The position numbers and the translations under genes were made by a program. From Paenibacillus artemisiicola (GTDB taxonomy: Bacteria > Bacillota > Bacilli > Paenibacillales > Paenibacillaceae): a DNA stretch of 64,000 nt. The stretch lies in NCBI RefSeq assembly GCF_017652985.1, contig NZ_JAGGDJ010000002.1, positions 496,001 to 560,000 of the forward strand, given 5' to 3'. A model generated the notes under the pieces. The model did not search any database. It was given only the letters and a program-made list of their open reading frames with translations, and had not been told where the DNA came from. Positions 7,499 through 16,326 of the stretch are shown in pieces (the first letter of the stretch is position 1; the number at the start of each line of letters is the position of its first letter).

Positions 7499-9877
7499 AT
7501 GGAAGTGAAGCAATGGCGCGCGAAATGGATTTGGTCGGCGGGCACGGCCGGGGAAAACGACGTTTATGTCGAAGCACGCACCACCTTTCCGATCGAAATG
7601 AAGGTCATCGGCGCGAAGCTGCGCATATCGGCCAACCAAACCTATGAGCTTAGCCTGAACGGAACGAGGGTCGGCAGAGGGCCGGCACCCGCCGACCTGG
7701 CTTGGATGTCGTACGACGAGTATGACGTAGCCGCTTGCCTGCGCGAGGGATGCGATAACGCGATCGCCATTCTGGCGCATAATTTCGGAACGGACCGTAT
7801 TGTTACCGAACAGCTGCAAGGTCCGGGCGGACTCATTTGCCAGCTGGATCTGTCGTTGGAGGATGAAGCGGGCACGGTGACCGAACGGACGGTCGCCACG
7901 GACGAGGGGTGGAGATGCCGCCGTTCGCCGCGCTGGGCAAAGGGGGCAAGCCGCCTTCATCTGTGGGGCGGCTACCGCGAAATCCTCGATCTGTCCAAGG
8001 AAGACGGCTGGGAACGGGCGGACTACGGGGATGAATCGTGGCCGCGGGCCGTCGTCGTGGCCGAAGCCGAACAGCCGGGTACCCCCTGGCCGCGTCTTAT
8101 CCCGAGCGAAATTCCCCGCCTGCGGGAGACGCTCGTACGGCCTGTATCCGTCGTGTCGGCCGAAGCCTTCCTGGGAGCGGTGCGATCGCCGGATGCCGTC
8201 CTAAGCGGCAGCGACGCGGACGGGGCGGCGATCGACGCTTCCGTTCCGGGATCCTTTCCGCAGCTGACGTATGATTTCGGCAAGGAGATCGTCGGTTATC
8301 CCGAGCTGGAGGTCGAGGCGGAAGAAGGCGGCGTGCTCCAGCTCTACTACGGGGAATCGCTCGAGGTTGCGCTGATGGATACGTTCCTCCTTCGCAAGGG
8401 GAGCAATACGCTGCGTCCGCATGGCCGGCGCGCGTTCCGCTACCTGAAGGCGGCCGTTCTCGCGACGCCGGTTCCGATCCGATTGCGCAGCCTTCAGGCG
8501 GTCTTCGTGCATTATCCGTTCCGCGCAGGCGGCCGGTTCGTCTGCAGCGACGAGAGGCTGAACCGCATCTGGGAGACGGGCCGTTATACGACGATCGTGA
8601 ACAGCCAGCATCATTTCGAGGATTGCCCTTACCGCGAGCAATCGTTATGGGTGGCGGATTCGGTCGTCATGGCGAAGGTCGTGTATCAAACCTTCGGAGA
8701 TGCGGCGCTCGCGCGTAAATCGCTGCTGCAGGCGGCGCGCATCCAGAACGAGGACGGCTCCATCGCGGGTACCGGGCCGCAGCGCAACCGGTTCCTGCTT
8801 CCGGACTTCTGCGCGCATTGGCTGTTCGGCGTGTGGGAGCATTACCGGCATACCGGGGACGACGGCTTTCTGCGGGAGGCTTGGCCGCATGCCGAGAAGC
8901 TCGCGGACTGGTTCGCCGCGCAGGAGGACGGGACGGGGCTGTTCGCGAACGCGAGCCGGGACGGCTGGTGGTGCTTCATCGATTGGACGGACGATATCGA
9001 GCGACAGGATCGCGTAACCGCGCTTTCCTGCTTCTATTATAAATTTCTGAACGTGGCCGCTCTGATCGCCGAACAGCTGAACGAACCCGGGCGAGCGGGC
9101 GGCTTTCGTTCGAAGGCGGCGCGCCTGCGCGCCGCGGTCCGCGCGCAGCTGCGCGTTCCGGGGACGTCGGTCTACGCGGATTGTTTGTCCGCGGACGGAT
9201 TGTCGGCCAGCATGACCGCGCAGACCAATTTCGCCGCTGCCTGGTCGGGCATCATGGAGGAGCCGGAGACGATCCGGTTCGTGGAGGACTACTATTTGGA
9301 GGGGCGTCTGCCGCGCATCCGCGGCGCTTTCTTCTATCACATCGTGCTGGAAACGCTGTTCCGCCACGGCTACGCGGAGGAGGCCTGCCGGCAAATCCGG
9401 GACTATTGGGGCGCCATGCTGGATCGAGGCGCGACGACATGGTGGGAGACGTTTGATCCTACGCTTCCGTTCCCGACCGTGCCAAGCCCTTACTTGGGCC
9501 ATACGCCGACATACCTCCACGATGCCATCCCCGTCAGCTTCTCGCACGGCTGGGGAGCGTCTCCGACCTATTTGCTCACGAAGGAGGTGCTTGGCGTCGA
9601 CGCTTCGGCCGTCGGAACCGGCGCCGTCGTGCTGGATCCGGCGCCCGTTACCGGCATCGATTGGGCGGAAGGGACGGTACCCACGCCGCACGGCGACATT
9701 CAAGCCTCGTGGAGGCGAGAAACCGATGGCTCGATCCGGTTCCGGGTCCAGCTTCCGGTCGGCATGGCTTGGCAGACCGGGCAGCTGTCGGAAGTCGCCG
9801 CCGCCGAAGAAGCCGGAACCGTCGTCGTGACGGGGATCGTCCAGGCGACCCGGAAGCGGGCGGCATCGATGCCGTAA
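7499..9877 (+). CDS. Alpha-L-rhamnosidase-like glycoside hydrolase, family GH78
   Basis: This 792-residue protein has GH78 layout. N-terminal beta-sandwich domains begin WRAKWIWSAG, with the galactose-binding-like segment ISANQTYELSLNGTRVGRGP. A C-terminal (alpha/alpha)6 barrel starts near residue 335. The acidic active-site cluster typical of the family is visible as DCPYRE...VAD (D375, E380, D387). TTWWETFDP lies further on and carries a conserved glutamate. There is no signal peptide, so it probably cleaves imported rhamnose-containing oligosaccharides. The start at 7499 has GGAGG 8 nt upstream; an upstream ATG at 7427 lies inside the promoter and is rejected. Confidence 0.85.
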   Translation: MEVKQWRAKWIWSAGTAGENDVYVEARTTFPIEMKVIGAKLRISANQTYELSLNGTRVGRGPAPADLAWMSYDEYDVAACLREGCDNAIAILAHNFGTDRIVTEQLQGPGGLICQLDLSLEDEAGTVTERTVATDEGWRCRRSPRWAKGASRLHLWGGYREILDLSKEDGWERADYGDESWPRAVVVAEAEQPGTPWPRLIPSEIPRLRETLVRPVSVVSAEAFLGAVRSPDAVLSGSDADGAAIDASVPGSFPQLTYDFGKEIVGYPELEVEAEEGGVLQLYYGESLEVALMDTFLLRKGSNTLRPHGRRAFRYLKAAVLATPVPIRLRSLQAVFVHYPFRAGGRFVCSDERLNRIWETGRYTTIVNSQHHFEDCPYREQSLWVADSVVMAKVVYQTFGDAALARKSLLQAARIQNEDGSIAGTGPQRNRFLLPDFCAHWLFGVWEHYRHTGDDGFLREAWPHAEKLADWFAAQEDGTGLFANASRDGWWCFIDWTDDIERQDRVTALSCFYYKFLNVAALIAEQLNEPGRAGGFRSKAARLRAAVRAQLRVPGTSVYADCLSADGLSASMTAQTNFAAAWSGIMEEPETIRFVEDYYLEGRLPRIRGAFFYHIVLETLFRHGYAEEACRQIRDYWGAMLDRGATTWWETFDPTLPFPTVPSPYLGHTPTYLHDAIPVSFSHGWGASPTYLLTKEVLGVDASAVGTGAVVLDPAPVTGIDWAEGTVPTPHGDIQASWRRETDGSIRFRVQLPVGMAWQTGQLSEVAAAEEAGTVVVTGIVQATRKRAASMP

Positions 9878-10005
9878 CAGTGAAATATTCATTTGGTATA
9901 AGGAATGGATGCCTGGAGAAGTACCCGGCGCTATGCCCGGAACCCGTCGGTCGCCTGCTCCGCTATGCCGCGGCAAAAAGCCGGCGGCAACCGTGTGGCC
10001 TTTGC

Positions 10006-10034
10006 TTGCGCTGTGTTTCCGATTAACGTATACT
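10006..10034 (+). promoter_or_regulatory. Promoter of the GntR/LacI regulator, GTATAC site on the -10
   Basis: TTGCGC (10006-10011) and TATACT (10029-10034) are 17 bp apart. The -10 is embedded in GATTAACGTATACTTAATC (10021-10039), a near-palindrome centred on GTATAC, which suggests autorepression. Confidence 0.55.
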
Positions 10035-10061
10035 TAATCCGAAACAAGGGGGCGCATACGA

Positions 10062-11162
10062 ATGACAACCGATAAGCCGGCCAAAGCGCCGATGTACCAA
10101 TATATCATGGACGACATCAAGCGCAAGATCGAGACCGGCCGCCTGAAGCCGCATGACCAGCTGCCGCCCCAGATCGATCTGGCCAATCAATACGGCACGA
10201 GCGAGATTACGACGCGCCGCGCGCTCTCGGAGCTCGTGCTGGCCGGGTACGTTTACCGCATCAGGGGCAAAGGCAGCTTCGTCCAAGAGCATTCGGCGCC
10301 ATCCGAAGCGCAGGCGATGCGCGAAATTTATTTCGTCCATCGGGACCATGACGCGACCAACTTCAACCACCCGTTCTTCACGGATATGTTTCAGGGGATC
10401 CGGGACGTATGCATGGAGAACGGCATCGGCTTTCATGTCTGGGACATGGGCGAAGACTATGCGCTGCCCGAAGACAAGCAAGCGGGCATCGTGCTGCTCG
10501 GGAACCCTTCGTTCGATTTGTCGCGCCTGGCCGCCTGGCAGACGGAAGGCCGGAAAATCGTGACCGTGCATTTCTATTACCCGCATCTCGGCATTCCGTA
10601 TGTCATCGTGGACAATCTCACGGGGGGCTATCTGGCGACCCAGCATTTGATATCCCACGGGCACCGGCGGATCGGCATTATATTGACGGGCGCCTCGATC
10701 CTCGAGCTGAACCAGGAATTCTCGCTCCGGCTGCAAGGCTACAAGCTGGCGCTGTCGCAGCATCAGATTCCGTTCGATCCCGAGCTCGTCTCCGTCGTCA
10801 GCGGCGAAGTGGAGAGCACGAGCATGGGGAGAACGGGGTTCAAACAATTGATGGCGCTGCCGAATCCGCCGACGGCCGTCTTCGCGACGAGCGACTACAA
10901 GGCGATGGGGGCGCTGAACGGCGCAAGGGAGCTCGGCCTCATCGTGCCGGAGGACGTTAGCGTGATGGGCTACGACGACGTGCTGATCAGCGCGTTGACG
11001 AATCCCGGGCTCTCGACCGTCAACCAGAACACGAGGAAGCTGGGGGAGCGTTCCGCGGAGATCCTGTTGTTCGAGTTGAAGGATGCGGAGGTCAGGTCCG
11101 TCAAAGACGAAATCGTGCCGGCGCTGGTCATCAGAGGCAGCACGGGACCCGTCATGGAGTAA
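10062..11162 (+). CDS. GntR-type DNA-binding domain fused to LacI-type sugar sensor
   Basis: This 366-residue repressor has AraR-like architecture. A winged GntR helix-turn-helix occupies about residues 8-75 (PMYQYIMDDIKRKIETGRLK, then LPPQIDLANQYGTSEITTRRAL, then RGKGSF). A periplasmic-binding-protein-like effector domain follows to the end; its LacI-family landmarks are DNLTGGYLATQHLISHGHRRIGII, TAVFATSDYKAMGA and EDVSVMGYDD. It sits between GH78 and the importer genes and has GTATAC-type sites at its own and neighbouring promoters. It is therefore the likely local repressor, released by a sugar such as rhamnose or an oligosaccharide; the effector is inference. Confidence 0.88.
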   Translation: MTTDKPAKAPMYQYIMDDIKRKIETGRLKPHDQLPPQIDLANQYGTSEITTRRALSELVLAGYVYRIRGKGSFVQEHSAPSEAQAMREIYFVHRDHDATNFNHPFFTDMFQGIRDVCMENGIGFHVWDMGEDYALPEDKQAGIVLLGNPSFDLSRLAAWQTEGRKIVTVHFYYPHLGIPYVIVDNLTGGYLATQHLISHGHRRIGIILTGASILELNQEFSLRLQGYKLALSQHQIPFDPELVSVVSGEVESTSMGRTGFKQLMALPNPPTAVFATSDYKAMGALNGARELGLIVPEDVSVMGYDDVLISALTNPGLSTVNQNTRKLGERSAEILLFELKDAEVRSVKDEIVPALVIRGSTGPVME

Positions 11163-11192
11163 GGGCATGCGAAGCAAGCGGCAATCAGGAAA

Positions 11193-11230
11193 GCCGGCAT
11201 CGATCGAGACGATCGGTGCCGGCTTATTTG
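11193..11230 (+). terminator. Rho-independent terminator
   Basis: A 14-bp stem with one G-T pair (11193-11206 with 11210-11223) and a 3-nt loop precede TTATTTG. It ends the regulator transcript. Confidence 0.75.
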
Positions 11231-11252
11231 TATGGTGCAAGAGGGCTAAACG

Positions 11253-11264
11253 AAAGTATACAAT
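11253..11264. promoter_or_regulatory. Upstream GTATAC-type operator
   Basis: AAAGTATACAAT here is identical to the site at the GH78 start point. It lies 93 bp upstream of the promoter-proximal GTATAC at 11349, a distance suited to repression looping. Function is inferred. Confidence 0.4.
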
Positions 11265-11326
11265 GTTATCCGTGCTACCAGTTGAGTATAGGCTTCAGGT
11301 TGATGGTCGATCGAACCAAAAAAGCG

Positions 11327-11395
11327 TTGCATTTGCCCACTACCCTCTGTATACTGTGACTTATAAAGTATACTTACTTTTGTATATTATACTTT
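11327..11395 (+). promoter_or_regulatory. Importer-operon promoter with clustered GTATAC-type sites
   Basis: TTGCAT (11327-11332) and TATACT (11350-11355) are 17 bp apart. GTATAC overlaps the -10 (11349-11354). A perfect AAGTATACTT lies at 11366-11375, just after the predicted start, and an inverted imperfect copy at 11386-11395. The leader to the GTG at 11503 is about 140 nt and shows no riboswitch that I recognise. Confidence 0.6.
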
Positions 11396-11502
11396 GCTTG
11401 GGGGACGGCGGTGCGGTTGGCGTGACAGCCGTTAGGCTGCGCGCGCATGCGGCATTCTGCCGGAGGGTTGATCGAAACTAAGACGAATGGGGAGCGATTC
11501 AG

Positions 11503-13203
11503 GTGAAGAAAAGGAAAGTCATTGCCGCGTTCGCTAGCGGCATTATGCTGATGTCCGTCATGGCGGCCTGCAGCAAGAACGACAATTCCGGCACGGATGC
11601 GGCGAACGACCCGAACGACTCGAACACGCCGGCCAATGCGGATGCTTCCGCGAACACGCCCGCGAATTCGGATGCGAACGAGCAGGAACCCGCTGCTCCG
11701 GCTCGGACGGGCACGATCAACATCTCGCTGCCGAACGCGTCGGCTTCCGTCTGGAACGCAGTTGCAAGCGGTTACATGGCGAAGAATCCCGGCGTCAAAG
11801 TCAAGGTCGACAACAAACCCTCGGACGGCTATAAGGAATGGCTGACGGCCCAGCTCGCTGCCGGCAAACCCGACGTCGATCTCGTCGTCAACAATGAAGT
11901 CGCGGGCTTGATGTCGAGCGGCGCATTCATGGACTTATATCCTTATTTCGATAAGGCGAATCCGTATACCGGCAAAGCATGGAAGGACAGCTTGGACCTG
12001 GAGACGATGGGCATCAACATCGACGGCGTCGGTCCGGACGACCATCTCTACAACCTGAATTTCGAATCCGTTCAAATCGTTTGGGTCTACAACAAAGAAA
12101 TCTTCCAGAAGGTCGGCATCGCGAATCCGCCGAAGACGTTCGACGAGCTGATGGCGGACTTCGAGAAGCTGAAGGCCGCCGGATACACGCCGCTCGCGTT
12201 GGGCGGCGACTCCAATTCGATGTGGAGCGGCCAAGCCGGCTGGCTGGTCCGAATCTACGCCGACCAATACCTGCGCGATTACATCACGATCTCGCATTCG
12301 CAGGAGCAGGACTATACGTACCTGCCGGATATCGACGACAGCTGGAAGTTCGACGCGGCGGATGCGTTCAACGATGCCAACAGCAAGGTCACGAAGAACG
12401 ACCTGCGCGCGTGGAAAGCCATCAAGGATAAAGCCGGTCCGTATAAAATCGCCGGCAATCCCAAGTGGGAGGCGTACGCGGATAATCTGAAGCGCTTGTT
12501 CCAGTACGTTCCGGACGGGTTCTTCGGTCTGAAGGAGGATCAGGCGTACAATCTGTTCCTGACCGGCAAGGCGGCGACGATGGTGGGCACGCCGGCGTCC
12601 TACTGGCAGCTGCCGAAGGACTTCCAGGACGAATCGAAGACCGGGGCCAAAGGCGCGGTCAAGCCGTTCGACTACGGATTCTTCAAAATGCCGACGATGG
12701 AGGGCCCGGAGGTCATGGCGCCCGTCCGGACGATTCAGATCCCGATCGGCTTCTACGGCTTCGTCAACAAGGATGCCGAGCAGAACGCGCTCGATGCCGA
12801 CTTCATGATGTACGTGACCAGCCCCGAAGGCTACAACGTCTACTTGAAAGCCATTCAGGACAGTACCGACGCGGCGCTGTCGGGCGCGCCGGCGCTTAAG
12901 GATATCACGCTGCCGGACGAAATGGGCAAGGCGTTCGCCGACTTCAAGCCGATCGGGAATACCGAGGGCTTCTCGAGTCCCGGCAACAATCTCGCCCGCG
13001 GCCTGTGGGACTATCAGCCGTCCGTTCAGGAATGGGTCGGCACGGTGCAGAAGTTCTTCGGCGGCCAGCTGACGACGAAGCAGTATCTGGAGCAGCTGCA
13101 AGCCAACGTCGACAAGAACTTCAATGCGGTGCTGAAGGAGCGGAATCTGGAGCCGTCCGATTTGGAGAATCCGGAACGCAAGCCGCCCGAACGCAAAAAA
13201 TAA
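11503..13203 (+). CDS. Carbohydrate ABC transporter solute-binding lipoprotein
   Basis: This 566-residue protein is a lipid-anchored sugar receptor. Its type II signal peptide ends at the lipobox MAAC, with Cys23 the lipidated residue. A low-complexity Asp/Asn/Ala/Pro-rich spacer (about 24-70) precedes the binding domain. The fold signature of family 1 extracellular solute-binding proteins follows, including WVYNKEIFQKVGIANPPKTFDELMADFEKLK. It starts at GTG with GGGGAG upstream. A hairpin after the gene would favour expression of the receptor over the permeases downstream. The ligand is probably an oligosaccharide related to the GH78/GH99-like enzymes. Confidence 0.88.
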   Translation: MKKRKVIAAFASGIMLMSVMAACSKNDNSGTDAANDPNDSNTPANADASANTPANSDANEQEPAAPARTGTINISLPNASASVWNAVASGYMAKNPGVKVKVDNKPSDGYKEWLTAQLAAGKPDVDLVVNNEVAGLMSSGAFMDLYPYFDKANPYTGKAWKDSLDLETMGINIDGVGPDDHLYNLNFESVQIVWVYNKEIFQKVGIANPPKTFDELMADFEKLKAAGYTPLALGGDSNSMWSGQAGWLVRIYADQYLRDYITISHSQEQDYTYLPDIDDSWKFDAADAFNDANSKVTKNDLRAWKAIKDKAGPYKIAGNPKWEAYADNLKRLFQYVPDGFFGLKEDQAYNLFLTGKAATMVGTPASYWQLPKDFQDESKTGAKGAVKPFDYGFFKMPTMEGPEVMAPVRTIQIPIGFYGFVNKDAEQNALDADFMMYVTSPEGYNVYLKAIQDSTDAALSGAPALKDITLPDEMGKAFADFKPIGNTEGFSSPGNNLARGLWDYQPSVQEWVGTVQKFFGGQLTTKQYLEQLQANVDKNFNAVLKERNLEPSDLENPERKPPERKK

Positions 13204-13226
13204 AACCGAGCGTACGGCATGATCAC

Positions 13227-13267
13227 GATCTGCACGGGCCTTTCGCCGTGCAGATCGCATTTTGTTT
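13227..13267 (+). terminator. Intra-operon terminator or attenuator
   Basis: An 11-bp perfect stem (13227-13237 with 13246-13256) is followed by GCATTTTGTTT. Because no promoter is obvious before the permease genes, this is probably a leaky terminator that sets receptor-to-permease stoichiometry. Confidence 0.65.
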
Positions 13268-13354
13268 AACAACCGGGTACCGAAGGAAATCCGCATCGCG
13301 CGGCGCGCCGGGTAAGGCGAATGCCGTTCTTTGCGCCCGGACGAGGAGGCAGAC

Positions 13355-15271
13355 ATGAGAAGAACCTTGTTTACGCTGTTCGCGCTGCTGCTAGGGGCCG
13401 GACTGCTTCCGCAGATCGTCTTCGGCGCCGATAACTGGACGATCGAGGGCGCCGGCAGCATCACCTCCATCTCCGTCGCGGAGGACGGCGGCCGCCTGGC
13501 GGTCGGCAGTTACGGGGCGAAGGCTTACGTATACGGACCGGACGGGAAGGAACAGTATCAGGCGCAGGCGAACAACGTCGTGACCGGCGTCGAGCTGCTG
13601 GCAGGCGGCGAGCTGCTCGTCGCGTCGGACGACCGGCACCTGTACGCCTATGACGGCCAGGGCAAACCGCTCTGGAATACCAATCTGAAGAAGCAAGTCA
13701 CGGCGATGTCCGCTTCCCGGGACGGCTCGGTTATCGCCGTGATCCTGCAGCGTTCGAACGAGATCGCCTTCATTGACGGCGCCACGGGCGAGGTGAGGGG
13801 AACCGCGCCGATCGGCACGACGATGCGGGCGCTCAAAGTATCCGCGAACGGGCAATGGATCGCCGCCGCGACGACCGACCAGTACGTTTATCTGCTCGAC
13901 GGGCAGGGGAAACAGCTGCGCAAGATGGGGGCCGCCGACCAGATTAGCGCGGTAGCCGTCTCCGACGAAGGCGCCGTGGCCGCCGCAACGGCCTCGAACG
14001 AAGTCGAGCTATTCGACGCCGGCGGCAAGGGGCACAAGTCGCTGCCGACCCGCGACGACGTCACGGACGTCTCGTTTTCCCGGGACGGCAAGGTGATCGG
14101 CGCCTCGGACTTGTCGGGCGGGTTCTACCTGTTCGGCGAGAACGGCAAGAAGCTGTGGGAGACGAACGTCGATGCCCCCGGGCGCAACGTCGAGCTGGAT
14201 CGTGACGGCAAGACGCTCTACGCCGGCACGGAAGACGGCCGGCTGTTCGCGTACGATACGGGCCAAGCCATCGGGCAGGCGAAATCCGACGCCCGGCTGC
14301 GAACGGGGATTCTGATCGCCGTGCCGGTGCTGATTCTGGCGCTTATGCTGCTTGGGCTGCGCATGCTGCACAAGCGGAGGCGCCTCGGCGTGTTCCGGCA
14401 GATCTGGCGGGCGAAGCTGATCTATCTCGGACTTGCGCCGACTTTCGTGCTGCTTATCGCGTTTCTTTACGTGCCCGCGTTCTCCGGCCTGTTCCATTCG
14501 CTGTACGATTGGCAGCCCGGCGGCAGGACGATCTTCGTCGGCCTGGATAATTTCAAGCGGATGTTCCATGACGCGTATGTGACCAAAGGGCTCGGGAACC
14601 TGCTCATCCTCATCGTGACGGGGCTGATCAAATCGATTCTGCCGCCGCTCATTACCGCGGAGCTGATCTATCATCTTCGGAGCAAGCGGCTGCAGTACGT
14701 GTTCCGGACATCGTTTACGGCGTCGATGATCATTCCCGGCGTGGCGCTGCTGCTAATCTGGCAGAACCTGTACGACCCGAACGTCGGACTCATCAATAAT
14801 TTCCTGCAGCTGATCGGACTCGGCGGCTGGGCCCACGGGTGGCTCGGCGATCCCAAGTCGGCGCTCTGGGCCGTGATCTTCATCGGCTTCCCGTTCGTCG
14901 GGATTCTCCAGCTGCTTGTCCTGTACGCCGGCCTGCTGTCAATTCCGGGCGAGCTGATCGAATCGGCGAAGATGGATGGCGCCAGCCTGGCCCGAATCAT
15001 CCGTTCCATTCACCTGCCGCTTCTGGCGGGACAGTTCAAATTCCTGATCATTTTGACCTTGATCGGCACGGTGCAGGACTTCAACGGTATTTTGATCGTG
15101 ACCGGCGGCGGGCCGATGGATTCCACGTACGTGCCCGCGCTGCAAATGTACTACGCCGCCACGAAATTCAACGATCTCGGGTATGCGTCGGCGCTCGGGG
15201 TCGGCATGTTCCTGGTCATTCTGGTCATCACGGTCATTAATCTGAAAGTCATCAAAACGGCGAACGAATGA
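13355..15271 (+). CDS. ABC sugar permease with N-terminal extracellular seven-bladed beta-propeller
   Basis: This 638-residue protein joins two normally separate modules. Residues 1-25 form a signal peptide or anchor. About 27-305 contain seven WD40/PQQ-like repeats of roughly 40 residues, each with a strand, a D-G turn and a final Y-or-F-x-x-D-G-x-G edge (for example LYAYDGQGK, VYLLDGQGK, FYLFGENGK, LFAYDTGQ). A membrane helix (about 317-338) then leads into a basic cytoplasmic stretch (HKRRR). A MalF/UgpA-type permease follows from about 353, with the ATPase-docking EAA loop ELIESAKMDGASLARII near 532. The propeller should therefore face outward. GAGGAGG lies 5 nt before the ATG. No break in the frame is seen. 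The propeller may bind the glycan or the receptor; this is unknown. Confidence 0.85.
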   Translation: MRRTLFTLFALLLGAGLLPQIVFGADNWTIEGAGSITSISVAEDGGRLAVGSYGAKAYVYGPDGKEQYQAQANNVVTGVELLAGGELLVASDDRHLYAYDGQGKPLWNTNLKKQVTAMSASRDGSVIAVILQRSNEIAFIDGATGEVRGTAPIGTTMRALKVSANGQWIAAATTDQYVYLLDGQGKQLRKMGAADQISAVAVSDEGAVAAATASNEVELFDAGGKGHKSLPTRDDVTDVSFSRDGKVIGASDLSGGFYLFGENGKKLWETNVDAPGRNVELDRDGKTLYAGTEDGRLFAYDTGQAIGQAKSDARLRTGILIAVPVLILALMLLGLRMLHKRRRLGVFRQIWRAKLIYLGLAPTFVLLIAFLYVPAFSGLFHSLYDWQPGGRTIFVGLDNFKRMFHDAYVTKGLGNLLILIVTGLIKSILPPLITAELIYHLRSKRLQYVFRTSFTASMIIPGVALLLIWQNLYDPNVGLINNFLQLIGLGGWAHGWLGDPKSALWAVIFIGFPFVGILQLLVLYAGLLSIPGELIESAKMDGASLARIIRSIHLPLLAGQFKFLIILTLIGTVQDFNGILIVTGGGPMDSTYVPALQMYYAATKFNDLGYASALGVGMFLVILVITVINLKVIKTANE

Positions 15272-15284
15272 GGAGGACCGGACT

Positions 15285-16187
15285 ATGATAACCTCTGCCA
15301 ACGGCGGCGGATCCGCGATGCCCGCGACCGGCGCGAAGCCGGCGGCAAGCAGGCGGCGTCACGGAAAGATGAAGACGGTGAATCAGACCGTCATTATTTT
15401 GCTGCTGGCGCTGCTCGTGCTGCTCACCCTCGTCCCGATCCTGTTCATGGTATTCAGCTCGCTGAAAAGCAACGCGCAGATCTTGAGCAGCTTCTGGTCC
15501 ATGCCCGACCCCATCCGCTGGGGGAATTACGGCGAGGCATTCGCGAGCATCTGGCGGTATATCGTCAACACGCTCGGCTATGCGATCGTCGCGAGCGCGA
15601 TCGTCATCCTGCTGTCTTCCTTGGCCGGCTACCTGTTCGCCAAGAAGACGTTTCCGGGCAAGGAATTCCTGTTCGTTATGATGCTCGCGATGCTGATGAT
15701 CCCGGGCGTGCTGACGCTGATTCCATCCTATGTGCTGTACGAAAACCTCGGACTCACCAATACCCCGTGGGTGATTATCGTCGCCAGCGCGGCAGGCGGC
15801 CAAATCTTCGGCACGTTCTTGTGCCGCAGCTACATGGCGGGCTTGCCCGGTGAATTGTTCGAGGCGGCGCGGATGGACGGGGCGTCGGAAGCGCGGGTGT
15901 TCTTCGGCATCGTCATTCCGTTGTCGCTGCCGATTCTCGCGACGCTGTTCATCATGCATTTCATGGGCGTGTACAACGATTACATTTGGCCGCTGCTCAC
16001 GATCCAGGACAGCAAGCTGCAGGTCATCGCGGTGGGGCTGACGATCTTTAAGAAGCAGTTCGGCATCTCGGACATGGGCATCCAGTTTTCCGCGTATGCC
16101 ATTTCGGCGGTGCCGCTTGTGCTGATCTTCACGTTCGGGATGAAATATTACATCCAAGGCATGACCCAGGGCGCATTGAAGATGTAA
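15285..16187 (+). CDS. Carbohydrate ABC transporter permease (MalG-like)
   Basis: This 300-residue inner-membrane protein has six predicted helices after a short hydrophilic N-terminus. It carries the EAA loop LFEAARMDGASEARVFFGIVIP near residue 190, which docks the ATPase. It starts 13 nt after the propeller-permease stop with AGGAGG upstream, so the two form the translocation pore together. No ATPase is encoded in the locus, so a shared MsmX-type ATPase elsewhere in the genome is expected, as for other Firmicutes sugar importers. Confidence 0.9.
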   Translation: MITSANGGGSAMPATGAKPAASRRRHGKMKTVNQTVIILLLALLVLLTLVPILFMVFSSLKSNAQILSSFWSMPDPIRWGNYGEAFASIWRYIVNTLGYAIVASAIVILLSSLAGYLFAKKTFPGKEFLFVMMLAMLMIPGVLTLIPSYVLYENLGLTNTPWVIIVASAAGGQIFGTFLCRSYMAGLPGELFEAARMDGASEARVFFGIVIPLSLPILATLFIMHFMGVYNDYIWPLLTIQDSKLQVIAVGLTIFKKQFGISDMGIQFSAYAISAVPLVLIFTFGMKYYIQGMTQGALKM

Positions 16188-16326
16188 GCGGCATTCGGCA
16201 AGGAAGCTTTTCGGTTCGAATGCGTTCCGCCGGGCTTGCAGACCCCGGTCATTCAATCAGGCCGCTCAATCGCGCAGGCCGGCGAACGCGTAAGGATAAG
16301 GTATTCCATAAAGGAGGAAACCCGTT

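Noticed and set aside
8645..9976. 443-residue minus-strand frame opposite GH78
   Set aside because: Low-complexity Arg-rich translation typical of antisense frames in GC-rich coding DNA.
11356..11502. Possible riboswitch in the importer leader
   Set aside because: The 140-nt leader is explained by operator repeats and shows no conserved aptamer pattern that I recognise.
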